The translations under genes were made by a program, and so were the position numbers. Shown here piece after piece: positions 46,301-54,950 of a DNA stretch of 64,000 nucleotides. The notes beneath the pieces are model-generated. The model was not told the DNA's origin. It saw nothing but the letters and a program-made list of their open reading frames with translations, and ran no database searches. How positions within the stretch are numbered: the first letter of the stretch is position 1; each line of letters starts with the position of its first letter. The stretch is taken from positions 310,001-374,000 of the forward strand of contig JAWKXO010000004.1 in the NCBI GenBank assembly GCA_041396985.1, read 5' to 3'. Origin of the DNA: Emcibacteraceae bacterium (GTDB lineage Bacteria; Pseudomonadota; Alphaproteobacteria; Sphingomonadales; Emcibacteraceae).

Positions 46301-47176
46301 ATGTTTATAGAGCTCATCAACATTATCTTCCCTGTCTTTCTTCTGGCCCTTGCCGGTTATTTCTGGGTCAGGCTTGGCTATGATTATCCCACTGAATTTG
46401 TCACCCGACTCAATATGAATTTTGGTGCTCCCTGTCTGGTTTTTGTCGGCATCCTTAATATGGGCAATGACCTTACGACCATGACGACCTTCATGTTTGC
46501 TTCGGCCATCGCCATAACCCTAATGCTGATTGTCACGACTATCTTTGTTTTTGCAACCGGCCTGCCAAAACGTGGGTATATAATTGCGCTCTCCTCTTCA
46601 AACTGCGGTAATATGGGTATTCCGCTTTGTCTGTTTGCCTTCGGACAGCCGGGTATGTCACTGGCAATCGCCTATTTCGCAGTCGGATCATTTTTTCAGT
46701 TTACAGTTTCCCTTTTCATTTCCCACGGCAACATGAATGCGTCTTCCCTATTCCGGATTTCATTTCTGTGGGGGATTGCTGCCGCCCTTTTCTTTATTCT
46801 GACGGGGATCACGCCACCAAAATGGATCATGAATACAACCGAACTTCTTGCCGGTGTCACCGTGCCATTGATGCTGCTGACACTTGGGGCCTCCCTTGCC
46901 ACATTAAGGGTGATCAAGCTTGGTAAAATAATATCAATCGGCCTTTTAAAAATTGCCTTTGGCATGGCGATTGGCATTGCCACCGCCAGCTATTTTGGTT
47001 TTGAAGGAATAACCCGCAATGTCCTGATTATGCAGATGTCGATGCCGGTTGCTGTATTCAGCTATCTGCTGGCGTCAAAATATAACCGAAATCCCGAAGA
47101 AGTGGCGAGCCTGATCATGACCACCACACTGACCAGCTTTATCACCGTGCCGCTGATGTTGCTTTACCTTTTTTAA
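46301..47176 (+). CDS. AEC (auxin efflux carrier) family transporter
   Basis: 291 residues, about ten hydrophobic segments in the two-by-five pattern of AEC permeases. Typical stretches are SSNCGNMGIPLCLFAFG (with the conserved NxGxxG turn) and VPLMLLTLGASLA plus MPVAVFSYLLASKYN. AEC proteins move malate, malonate or other organic anions. ATG 46301 was chosen because the protein begins with a transmembrane helix there and GGAA lies upstream; the frame is open earlier inside the LysR gene but without sense. Confidence 0.87.
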   Translation: MFIELINIIFPVFLLALAGYFWVRLGYDYPTEFVTRLNMNFGAPCLVFVGILNMGNDLTTMTTFMFASAIAITLMLIVTTIFVFATGLPKRGYIIALSSSNCGNMGIPLCLFAFGQPGMSLAIAYFAVGSFFQFTVSLFISHGNMNASSLFRISFLWGIAAALFFILTGITPPKWIMNTTELLAGVTVPLMLLTLGASLATLRVIKLGKIISIGLLKIAFGMAIGIATASYFGFEGITRNVLIMQMSMPVAVFSYLLASKYNRNPEEVASLIMTTTLTSFITVPLMLLYLF

Positions 47177-47439
47177 TCATCCGTTCCCTTTAAATTCAGG
47201 GAAAGAGCGTGAATTGGTCCGGCCAGTTCCTCTTTTAAAATATGATAGACCAGACGCTGACGTTCAACCCGGTTTTTGCCGTTTAATTCGCTTGCTGTCA
47301 TATTGATATGGAAGTGGGTTTCCCCTTCGGGACGGGCCCCCGCATGACCGGCATGTTTATGTGATTCATCAATAACTTCCAAAAATTCCGGATTTATAGA
47401 TTTATTCACTTTTAATTCAATATTTTCTTTTACAGTCAT
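47173..47439 (-). CDS. bolA: BolA-family protein
   Basis: 88 residues. The BolA fold motif HAGHAGARPEGETHFHINMTASELNGKNRVERQRLVYHILKEEL has the conserved His for iron-sulfur ligand sharing with a monothiol glutaredoxin. It is divergent from the J-domain gene and four bases overlap the end of the AEC gene. Placement next to a J-protein and CobS/CobT homologs is common in alphaproteobacteria. Confidence 0.9.
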   Translation of the reverse strand: MTVKENIELKVNKSINPEFLEVIDESHKHAGHAGARPEGETHFHINMTASELNGKNRVERQRLVYHILKEELAGPIHALSLNLKGTDD

Positions 47440-47524
47440 GAAAGTCTTCCTATTCAGTATGATTTTGAATTGACGATGTTATAATAGGATTGTGCAATCA
47501 GAACAACAAGCGAATGTTTAATTC

Positions 47525-48016
47525 ATGAATAACAACATGGCACAAAGACAGTGTGAATGGCAGAATTGCGAAAAGGAAGGTCGGTACCGTATCCAGACCT
47601 CCTCGGACCTAAATGATATACACTGGTTTTGCCAGACCCATGCCCGAACATTTGACCTTAGTGTTGTAAATCAGGGGCCATTTATCGGTGCCGCCGGCAC
47701 AAGCTGGACCAAAAACAATTCACAAACAAAATCCAATTACAATGGATTTGAGCAAGCCGCCAAGGGCATCGATAAGGATATCCGCATTCGCCATGTGGCA
47801 AAAAACAAAGTGATCAGTTATACGCGGGAAGACATCGGAAACTTAAAAACACTCGGCCTAGATACCGGGGCAACCACAGATGAAATAAAAAAAGCATATA
47901 AAAAACTTGTCAAACATTGCCATCCCGATCAGAATCCCGATCTGGAAAATGGAATATATATATTCAACAAAATTAATGAGGCCTATAACGCCTTGAAAGA
48001 TAAAGATTTTAATTAA
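47525..48016 (+). CDS. Small J-domain protein with N-terminal Cys motif, paralog 2
   Basis: 163 residues. N-terminal QCEWQNCEKEG (C-x4-C) and IHWFCQTHARTFD (C-x2-H) form the same metal-site candidate as in paralog 1 (30011-30508). The C-terminal J domain (LKTLGLDTGATTDEIKKAYKKLVKHCHPDQNPD) has the HPD tripeptide. It starts the group J-protein, cobS, cobT with gaps of 24 and 21 bases, and may serve as co-chaperone for that AAA+ complex; this is inference from position. Confidence 0.87.
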   Translation: MNNNMAQRQCEWQNCEKEGRYRIQTSSDLNDIHWFCQTHARTFDLSVVNQGPFIGAAGTSWTKNNSQTKSNYNGFEQAAKGIDKDIRIRHVAKNKVISYTREDIGNLKTLGLDTGATTDEIKKAYKKLVKHCHPDQNPDLENGIYIFNKINEAYNALKDKDFN

Positions 48017-48040
48017 GATAATTAGCAGGCAGACTTTAAA

Positions 48041-49030
48041 ATGACGACACAGATAAGCAAAGACTCCGGCATCCCGGATATGCTTTTAAATGTAAATCAG
48101 GTTTTTGGCATTGAGTCCGATATGGAAATTCATGGTTTTTCCGAACCAAATGAACATGTACCGGAAATTGATGAAAATTATATTTTTGATCATGATACAA
48201 CACTGGCTATCCTGGCTGGTTTTGCGTTTAACCGCCGTGTCATGGTGCAGGGTTATCACGGTACAGGGAAATCAACCCATATTGAGCAGGTCGCTGCCCG
48301 CCTGAACTGGCCTTGCTTACGGATCAATCTGGACAGTCACATCAGCCGTATTGACCTGATCGGTAAGGATGCCATCACTCTTAAAGACGGGGTTCAGATC
48401 ACTGAATTCAAGGAAGGCATATTGCCGTGGGCGCTACAAAATCCAACGGCACTCGTTTTTGATGAATATGACGCCGGTCGCCCGGACGTTATGTTTGTGA
48501 TCCAGCGCGTGCTTGAGGTTGCGGGCAAACTGACCCTGCTTGATCAGAACAGGGTGATCCACCCTCATCCGTCCTTCCGTCTGTTTTCGACAACCAACAC
48601 CATTGGCCTTGGCGACACATCCGGACTTTATCACGGCACCCAACAAATCAATCAGGGACAGATGGACCGCTGGAGCATCGTGACTACGTTGAATTACCTG
48701 CCTCATGAGCATGAAGAAAACATTGTTGCCGCAAAAATGCCGATGATGCAAAATGAAGAAGACCTGAAAATCATCAAACAGATGGTTCAGGTTGCGGATC
48801 TCAGCCGTAAGGGTTTTATGAACGGGGATATTTCAACGGTTATGTCGCCAAGAACGGTTCTGACATGGGCGGAAAATTTTGAAATTTTCAAGGATCTTGC
48901 CTTTTCCTTCCGTCTTTCGTTCCTGAATAAATGTGACGAACTGGAACGTCCGGTCATAGCAGAATATTATCAGCGCTGCTTCGGCGAAGAACTGAAAGAC
49001 GCGCCGGTGATCCAAAAGGCTGAATTTTAA
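48041..49030 (+). CDS. cobS: CobS-type AAA+ ATPase
   Basis: 329 residues, MoxR/CobS-class AAA+. Walker A GYHGTGKSTHIEQ, Walker B TALVFDEYDAG, sensor region FRLFSTTNTIG. In cobalamin producers CobS with CobT and CobN inserts cobalt into hydrogenobyrinic acid a,c-diamide. Here no cobN or other cobalamin gene is present in the window, and the neighbours are bolA and a J-protein, so a cobalamin role is uncertain. Directly followed by cobT. Confidence 0.88.
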   Translation: MTTQISKDSGIPDMLLNVNQVFGIESDMEIHGFSEPNEHVPEIDENYIFDHDTTLAILAGFAFNRRVMVQGYHGTGKSTHIEQVAARLNWPCLRINLDSHISRIDLIGKDAITLKDGVQITEFKEGILPWALQNPTALVFDEYDAGRPDVMFVIQRVLEVAGKLTLLDQNRVIHPHPSFRLFSTTNTIGLGDTSGLYHGTQQINQGQMDRWSIVTTLNYLPHEHEENIVAAKMPMMQNEEDLKIIKQMVQVADLSRKGFMNGDISTVMSPRTVLTWAENFEIFKDLAFSFRLSFLNKCDELERPVIAEYYQRCFGEELKDAPVIQKAEF

Positions 49031-49051
49031 TATTACCCGGGTTTCAGACAG

Positions 49052-50896
49052 GTGAAAAAAACCAACCTACGCAATTTGGAGGATTTTAAAAGGGCCGTAT
49101 CATCAACGGTACGTGCCCTTGCCAGTGATGCTGAAATTGAAGTCAGCTTCGGTACCGCCCCCGCCCCTGCCGCGGGACAATTGCGTTTGCCAATGGTTTA
49201 TTCCGATATGTCGGTTGAGGAAATTGCCGAACTGCGTGGCAAAGGTGACAGCTTTTCTCTCCATCGACGGTATCACCGGGATGATCTTCATCACAAATAT
49301 ATGCCCAAGGGTGATCTGGCCCAACAGGTCTTTAACGCGATCGAGGATGCCAGGGTTGAAGCCATTGGCAGCAATGAAATGAAGGGGGTCGCCAAAAACC
49401 TTAAAGCCCATATTGAAAAACAGTATAAAGATAAAAATTTTGAAGAACTGGCAAATACCGATAAAAAAGCGCCGCTGGGCGATGTTCTAAAACTGTTGGT
49501 GCGCGAACGTCTGACAAATGAGCTTCCGCCATTATCAACCAGAAAAGCGGTTAATAAATTGCGTTTCGAAATTGAAGAAAAGGCCGGTGACCATCTTGAC
49601 GAACTGGCAAAATGCATAAATGACCAGGATAAATTTTCCATTCTGAGCCGGAAAGTCATCGCCGATCTGGACCTTGCCCGTGAATTTGACCCGGATGAAG
49701 AGCCGGATGATAAGGGCGGAGATCAGCTTGACGAGCAGTTTGAACAAACCGACCAGTCCGAAGACGATATTGAAAATGAAATGGACCAGACCGAAGACGG
49801 CAGCGAAGAAGGAGGCGAGCCATCCGAGGAGCAGGTAGATGATAATGCCAGTGGTGAACAGAACGGGGAAATGTCCACTGAAGAGCTGATGGAAATGCTT
49901 AAGCAGGCACAGAATGAGAATGCCGCCCCGCCAAGAAATGATAATGACCCTTTCGGACTTTATTCAACGGGGCCGGGATATCGCGTATATACCCGTGAAT
50001 TTGATGAATGTATCGCCGCCGAGGAGCTTTGCGATCCGGAAGAGCTGGCCCAGCTTAGAAAAAAACTGGATCAACAGCTTTATCATCTGCAGGGAATGGT
50101 GGCCAAGCTTGCCAATCGGCTTCAACGGTTTCTGATGGCGAAGCAGACACGGTCATGGGAGTTTGATCTGGAAGAAGGCATTCTGGATACTGCCCGTCTG
50201 ACCAGGGTCGCAACAAACCCGATGCATCCGCTTTCCTTCAAAGTGGAAAATGACAGTGATTTTAAAGATACAGTTGTTACTTTGCTGATTGATAATTCAG
50301 GCTCGATGCGTGGCCGACCAATTTCAATTGCCGCCATGTGTGGGGACATTCTTGCCCGCACGCTGGAACGCTGCGGCGTTCGTGTTGAAATTCTCGGCTT
50401 CACCACCAAAGCCTGGAAAGGTGGCAAATCACGGATAAAATGGACCGAAAATGGTAAACCGGAAAACCCGGGACGGCTTAATGACATTCGCCATATTATT
50501 TATAAATCGGCCGACAGCCCCCTGCGCCGCTGCAGAAGCAATCTTGGCCTGATGCTTCGCGAAGGATTGCTTAAGGAAAATATTGATGGGGAAAGCCTGC
50601 TTTGGGCCCATAACCGACTGATTGCCAGACCGGAGGAACGCCGTATTCTGATGGTAATATCGGACGGTGCCCCTGTTGATGACAGCACATTATCATCAAA
50701 CAGCGCCAATTATCTGGAAGACCACTTAAGGCATGTTATAGAGGTTATTGAGAATAAATCCCCCATCAAACTGTTGGCGATCGGCATTGGCCATGATGTC
50801 ACACGCTATTATAAAAATGCCATAACCATTATGGATGCTGATCAGTTGGGCGGCGCAATCACCGATCAACTCGCCAATTTGTTTGATGACAGTTAA
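49052..50896 (+). CDS. cobT: CobT-type VWA-domain protein
   Basis: 614 residues. N-terminal CobT domain; a very acidic middle (about 220-285) rich in Asp, Glu and Gln; C-terminal von Willebrand A domain with the MIDAS motif LIDNSGSMRG and a downstream VISDGAPVDDS. CobT pairs with the CobS AAA+ ring. The start is a GTG at 49052, 21 bases after cobS, with only a weak ribosome site; coupling with cobS is likely. The 3' end overlaps that of the convergent cupin gene by four bases. Confidence 0.88.
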   Translation: MKKTNLRNLEDFKRAVSSTVRALASDAEIEVSFGTAPAPAAGQLRLPMVYSDMSVEEIAELRGKGDSFSLHRRYHRDDLHHKYMPKGDLAQQVFNAIEDARVEAIGSNEMKGVAKNLKAHIEKQYKDKNFEELANTDKKAPLGDVLKLLVRERLTNELPPLSTRKAVNKLRFEIEEKAGDHLDELAKCINDQDKFSILSRKVIADLDLAREFDPDEEPDDKGGDQLDEQFEQTDQSEDDIENEMDQTEDGSEEGGEPSEEQVDDNASGEQNGEMSTEELMEMLKQAQNENAAPPRNDNDPFGLYSTGPGYRVYTREFDECIAAEELCDPEELAQLRKKLDQQLYHLQGMVAKLANRLQRFLMAKQTRSWEFDLEEGILDTARLTRVATNPMHPLSFKVENDSDFKDTVVTLLIDNSGSMRGRPISIAAMCGDILARTLERCGVRVEILGFTTKAWKGGKSRIKWTENGKPENPGRLNDIRHIIYKSADSPLRRCRSNLGLMLREGLLKENIDGESLLWAHNRLIARPEERRILMVISDGAPVDDSTLSSNSANYLEDHLRHVIEVIENKSPIKLLAIGIGHDVTRYYKNAITIMDADQLGGAITDQLANLFDDS

Positions 50897-51768
50897 TCAT
50901 CTTTCTTAAAATAGTCCTTAAGCCATTTTTCAAACTGATCAGAATTTAAAGCGGATTTCAGACTTTCCCTGAAATTTTCCACTTCCTTCGCCGAAATTTT
51001 GTTTCCTGCCGACCCTGCATCAAGCTGATCACCATCATAGCGCTGATTGATCATATCCTGCTCTTCGATGAAAAGAGCATATTCACCGAGCAGTTCCGAA
51101 ATGGTCGGCCCCAGAAAGCCTAACGAAAAAGTCAGGCTTTCCTCAATCGTTTTCCCGGAATGGGCAAAATAGGGTGGAATATAAAGCACATCCCCTTCTT
51201 CCACTTCAATGACTTCCCCATCAAAATCATCAGCAAGAACCTTTATATCCAGTCCTGGAATATATTTTTCATGCATGACTTTCTGTTGCCCGACTTTCCA
51301 TTGGCGCCGGCCGGTCCCCTGAATAAGAAACACATGATAACTGTCCAGATGCGGACCAACCCCGCCACCCGGCGGCGAATAGCTAACCATCACATCATCA
51401 ATCAGCCAGCATGGTGAAAAGGTAAAAGCATCAATTATCTTTTTTGTTGGCGGATGATTTTTTTCAACATCCTGTACCAGAAGGCTCCAGCCTTCCTCAC
51501 CAAGCGTACTGAATTTATCTTCTTCAAAAGGACCATGCTCACATTTCCAGCTCATTGAATAGATAATTCTTGAGCGGACATCTTCCTCAAGCGAAAGTCC
51601 TGCAAGCTCATCAGCCGTAATCAGGTCATCCAATATGTCCTGTGGCAGTGCATTTTTGACAAAAAAGGGTTTTTTATTCCAGTATTTACTGTAAAAATCC
51701 TCTATCCCCGGCAGGGATGGAATCTGAATGGTCTTTATGTTCATATTGGGTCGCTTGATCATTATCAT
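50893..51768 (-). CDS. JmjC-like cupin oxygenase (RoxA/YcfD-type ribosomal oxygenase family)
   Basis: 291 residues. Fe(II)/2-oxoglutarate site HLDSYHVFLIQGTGRRQWKVG with HxD, and the distal His in VLYIPPYFAHSG. N-terminal FYSKYWNKKPFFVKNA and SYSPPGGGVGPHLD are typical of YcfD, which hydroxylates Arg of ribosomal protein L16. The protein is about 80 residues shorter than E. coli YcfD, so the C-terminal winged-helix part may be reduced. Start uncertain between 51768 and nearby Met codons. Confidence 0.78.
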   Translation of the reverse strand: MIMIKRPNMNIKTIQIPSLPGIEDFYSKYWNKKPFFVKNALPQDILDDLITADELAGLSLEEDVRSRIIYSMSWKCEHGPFEEDKFSTLGEEGWSLLVQDVEKNHPPTKKIIDAFTFSPCWLIDDVMVSYSPPGGGVGPHLDSYHVFLIQGTGRRQWKVGQQKVMHEKYIPGLDIKVLADDFDGEVIEVEEGDVLYIPPYFAHSGKTIEESLTFSLGFLGPTISELLGEYALFIEEQDMINQRYDGDQLDAGSAGNKISAKEVENFRESLKSALNSDQFEKWLKDYFKKDD

Positions 51769-51808
51769 ACTTTAAAATGCGTTATAGCATCAGGGAAATA
51801 AAAATTAA

Positions 51809-52060
51809 ATGTCTGACTGGCTTCTTTATATATTAAAATGTGGCGACGGCAGCCTTTATACCGGCATTACCAATGACCTTGAAAAACGCCTAACCGATCA
51901 TGAAACCGGAAATGGCGCCAAATACACCCGTGGGCGCGGGCCATTTCAGCTTGTCTATTCGGAAAAACTCAAAAACAGAAGTGAGGCTTCAATTCGCGAA
52001 GCGCAAATTAAAAAATTAAGCCGGACAGAAAAGCAGCAGCTTATAAATCAGGATCATTAA
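51809..52060 (+). CDS. GIY-YIG nuclease-superfamily protein (UPF0213 type)
   Basis: 83 residues. The fold signature YILKCGDGSLYTGITNDLEKRL contains the Tyr-Ile-x10-Tyr-x-Gly pair, followed by RGRGPFQLVYSE and EAQIKKLSRTEKQQLI. Small stand-alone members of this group have no proven function; repair or structure-specific cutting is possible. The 3' end overlaps the convergent sulfatase gene by 20 bases. Confidence 0.87.
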   Translation: MSDWLLYILKCGDGSLYTGITNDLEKRLTDHETGNGAKYTRGRGPFQLVYSEKLKNRSEASIREAQIKKLSRTEKQQLINQDH

Positions 52061-53438
52061 TCTCCGTCATCCATTTTTTAAGCATCGCTTCAAGGTCTTT
52101 TCTGATCTGCTGATGCTCATCCACCGCAATCAGATTTTCTTTTTCTTGGGGATCGGTTTTCAGATTATAAAGCTCGTCCAGCAGTTCCGCATTTGCGCCC
52201 TGCTTAAAGCGTTTGATCAGTTTCCAGTCCCCGAACCTGACCATCCGCAGGTGGGCAATGCCAAAATTTTCCATATTATACTGGGCGAATACGGGTCTGG
52301 GTGCTCCCTCTTCTTTTCCTTTCAAGGCTGATGAAAGATCATGACCGACCGTGGTATAATCTTTCGGAGCTTGAAGCCCTAGCATACTAAGGATCGTTGG
52401 GTAAATATCCGTATTGGATACCGGCATTTCAACGACCGAATTTGATTTTGCCACACCGGGCCAGCGGATGATCATCGGTATTGTTATGGCCTCTTCAAAC
52501 AGATTGGCGATATTTTCACTGCCGACCACATGATCACCGGCAATGGCCCCCACCGCGCCACGGCCGAAATATCCATGCTGACCGATCACCATGCCATGAT
52601 CACCGGCATAAATAACAATTGTGTTTTCAGAAAGCCCCAGACGGTCAAGTTCAGCCAGAACCTCACCCACAGCCCGGTCAAGCGCATGGACGGCCCCATA
52701 ATAATTATGGGTCATTTTTTTAAGCCATGCCCGGTCAATACCCGGCTCATCCGGCACGTCCGGGTCAACATTTCTGACCGCGTCAATATCCTCTTCCGGC
52801 ACCTCATACCATGGGCGCTGGGGTTCGCGGAACATAATGGTCAGGGCAAATTTTTTATCCTTGTTACTGTTCAGAAAGTCTTTGGCATAACCGACAAACA
52901 AATCCGACGTATGACCCTTTACCTCCCTGACCTTTCCATTTTCATCAAGGATCGGGTCAAACGCTTTTGAATCCTGCTCATAGCCGACAAAATAATCAAA
53001 CCCGCGTTTTAACGGGTGCCTTTCTGTCGCTTCGCCCAGATGCCATTTACCGATCAGGCCGGTTTTATAACCCTGTTTTTTAAGGACTTCCGGCCATAAA
53101 ACTGCCGATGTTTCAAGACCACGATCCGCATATTTTTCGTTCAGCATCAGAAAATCACTGACGCCCACCTGACTGGGATATTTTCCGCTCCAGAAAGCGG
53201 CACGACTGGGTGAACATACGGGTGCGGCGGCATAGGCATTTGTGAAGCGCACACCTTCGGCTGCAAGCTGGTCAAAATTCGGAGTAACGGCTTTTTTGTC
53301 TCCATAAGCCCCCATCACTCTTCTGGCATGGTCGTCAGGGACAATGGCCAGAATATTCCACTGTTTTTCCGCCAGAGCCATACTCAACGAAAAAAAATAT
53401 CCGACTATAATAAAAACCAAATAGGCAAGTTTCTTCAA
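52041..53438 (-). CDS. Exported sulfatase (type I, formylglycine-dependent)
   Basis: 465 residues with signal peptide MKKLAYLVFIIVGYFFSLSMALA. The active-site motif AAAPVCSPSRAAFWSG has the CxPSR Cys that is converted to formylglycine by a maturase encoded elsewhere. PDDHARRVMGAYGD gives the metal Asp pair, GKWHLGE a later catalytic segment, and YAGDHGMVIGQHG the second metal site. Such enzymes cleave sulfate esters of algal polysaccharides, choline sulfate or others; the substrate is unknown. Confidence 0.9.
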   Translation of the reverse strand: MKKLAYLVFIIVGYFFSLSMALAEKQWNILAIVPDDHARRVMGAYGDKKAVTPNFDQLAAEGVRFTNAYAAAPVCSPSRAAFWSGKYPSQVGVSDFLMLNEKYADRGLETSAVLWPEVLKKQGYKTGLIGKWHLGEATERHPLKRGFDYFVGYEQDSKAFDPILDENGKVREVKGHTSDLFVGYAKDFLNSNKDKKFALTIMFREPQRPWYEVPEEDIDAVRNVDPDVPDEPGIDRAWLKKMTHNYYGAVHALDRAVGEVLAELDRLGLSENTIVIYAGDHGMVIGQHGYFGRGAVGAIAGDHVVGSENIANLFEEAITIPMIIRWPGVAKSNSVVEMPVSNTDIYPTILSMLGLQAPKDYTTVGHDLSSALKGKEEGAPRPVFAQYNMENFGIAHLRMVRFGDWKLIKRFKQGANAELLDELYNLKTDPQEKENLIAVDEHQQIRKDLEAMLKKWMTEINDPDL

Positions 53439-53610
53439 AACTCTTGTTCCCTGAAATTCCCCGCTTCAAATCATATCCAATATAATAATTTTTAACAGAC
53501 AATTTTTATTAAATATTGATCACATTAAGCACCAAAAATAATAAAGATTGCTAAATCTTCACTTTCTGGCACAATATTCAGGCAAGTTAACAAAATAGAG
53601 AGGGAACAAC

Positions 53611-53856
53611 ATGAACGGAATTATTGGTTCAATTATCATTGGGGCTATTGCCGGCTGGCTTGCCGGAAAATTCATGAAAGGGGCCGGGTTTGGCATACTC
53701 GGCAATATTATCGTCGGTATCGTTGGTGGTATCGTTGGTGGTTTTGTATTCGGCATGCTTGGTATTTCTATGGGCAATGCGCTGATCGGATCGCTGATTA
53801 CTGCCACCATCGGTGCCGTGATACTCCTATTTATAGTAGGACTGGTGAAAAAATAG
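53611..53856 (+). CDS. GlsB/YeaQ/YmgE-family small stress membrane protein
   Basis: 81 residues with three hydrophobic Gly-rich helices (GSIIIGAIAGWLAGKFMKG, GILGNIIVGIVGGIVGGFVFG, LIGSLITATIGAVILLFIVG). The motif GAIAGWLAG-K---G-GFGILGNI is the family signature (formerly transglycosylase-associated protein). Ribosome site GAGAGGGAA. These proteins rise under envelope or osmotic stress. Its 36-base gap to the monooxygenase gene permits joint transcription. Confidence 0.9.
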   Translation: MNGIIGSIIIGAIAGWLAGKFMKGAGFGILGNIIVGIVGGIVGGFVFGMLGISMGNALIGSLITATIGAVILLFIVGLVKK

Positions 53857-53891
53857 CCTGAACGGATGATCGGCAATAGAACTATAAAAAA

Positions 53892-54905
53892 ATGATAAAA
53901 TTATCCGTTGTTGATCAGTCGCCAGTTCAATTTGGATCAGAAGATAAAAGGCCGGCGCCGCAATTATCCGCGACGCTGGCCAAATTTTGTGAAAAATGGG
54001 GCTATCACCGATACTGGCTTGCCGAACATCATAATACCCATTATTTTTCAGGTCCCAGCCCCGCTCCGTTAATCAGCCATATTGCCACCGTGACGGAAAA
54101 AATCCGTGTCGGGAGTGGTGGTGTGATGCTGTCTCATTATAGCCCATATATGATTGCGGAACAGTTCAGGCTGCTTTCCACATTATTTCCGGACCGCATT
54201 GATCTAGGAATTGGACGCGCACCCGGCGGGGACGGGTTGGCCAGTATGGCGTTGGCCTACCCGGGGAGTGCCACTCATGGTGAGCTTTATTCAAGGCAGG
54301 CTTTTGATCTTAGAAATTTATTATATGGTGAGCTTGAAACTGATCATCCCTTTAAGAATATTATAGTTTCCCCCTATCAGGATTATAATCCGGAACTCTG
54401 GATGCTTGGTAGCAGCGGCGGCAGCGCCGCCCTTGCCGGACATCTGGGCTATTATCTTTCGCTTGCCCTGTTCATCGCGCCGACAGGACAAAAATATGAC
54501 ATTATAGAAAATTATCTGTCGGCATACGAGAATGCCGGACATAAACATAAGCCAAAAATAATGATTGCGATTGGTGCTTACTGCGCCGAGACGGCGGAGG
54601 AAGCCGAATTTATCGCCGCCCCTCAGCTTTATAAAAAAACGGTTCAGCAGACCCGCGGTCTTGATAGTGGCTGGATCTCGCCGGAGGAAGCATTAAGAGA
54701 GATTGACAAATTTTCTGACCGTGAACTAAGGCTCTATAATCTGCTTAAAGAAAGTTTCGTTATTGGATCGCCAGAAGAATGCGCAGAAAAAATCAACGGG
54801 CTTGCCGCCTATTGGCATACGGATGAATTTGCCATCCTGACCGTGACCCATGATTTTGAAAGCCGCTTAAAAAGCTATCAGCTTCTGGCCTGTCAGATTA
54901 TATAA
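53892..54905 (+). CDS. LLM-class flavin-dependent monooxygenase (luciferase-like)
   Basis: 337 residues of the bacterial luciferase-like family: start IKLSVVDQSPV, WLAEHHNTHYFSGPSP, RVGSGGVMLSHYSPYMIAEQFRLL, DLGIGRAPGGD, PELWMLGSSGGSAALA. These residues form the F420/FMN TIM-barrel site. The reduced flavin source and substrate are unknown. The last 56 codons (54738-54905) also exist as a second, diverged copy at 56732-56902 behind an AT-rich islet; the present C-terminus SYQLLACQII differs from the SYRLLAEEVGL of that copy, which looks more like the usual family end. Confidence 0.9.
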   Translation: MIKLSVVDQSPVQFGSEDKRPAPQLSATLAKFCEKWGYHRYWLAEHHNTHYFSGPSPAPLISHIATVTEKIRVGSGGVMLSHYSPYMIAEQFRLLSTLFPDRIDLGIGRAPGGDGLASMALAYPGSATHGELYSRQAFDLRNLLYGELETDHPFKNIIVSPYQDYNPELWMLGSSGGSAALAGHLGYYLSLALFIAPTGQKYDIIENYLSAYENAGHKHKPKIMIAIGAYCAETAEEAEFIAAPQLYKKTVQQTRGLDSGWISPEEALREIDKFSDRELRLYNLLKESFVIGSPEECAEKINGLAAYWHTDEFAILTVTHDFESRLKSYQLLACQII

Positions 54906-54925
54906 ACAATTTTTTGATAACTATC
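54738..54925 (+). repeat. Left copy of a ~170-bp direct repeat flanking the SieB islet
   Basis: The 3' end of the intact monooxygenase gene. Aligned by hand against 56732-56902, the first 153 bases differ at 16 positions, mostly third codon positions, and a similar CAATTTT-GAT stretch follows both stop codons. Confidence 0.85.
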
Positions 54926-54950
54926 AATGGAATGAGATTTGTATTTTATT

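Noticed and set aside
48041..50896. A cobalamin biosynthesis operon
   Set aside because: Only cobS and cobT homologs are present, with no cobN or other cob genes in the window.
53540..53611. Sigma-54 promoter (TGGCAC near 53565) before the GlsB-type gene
   Set aside because: The -12 element TTGC is missing at the right spacing.
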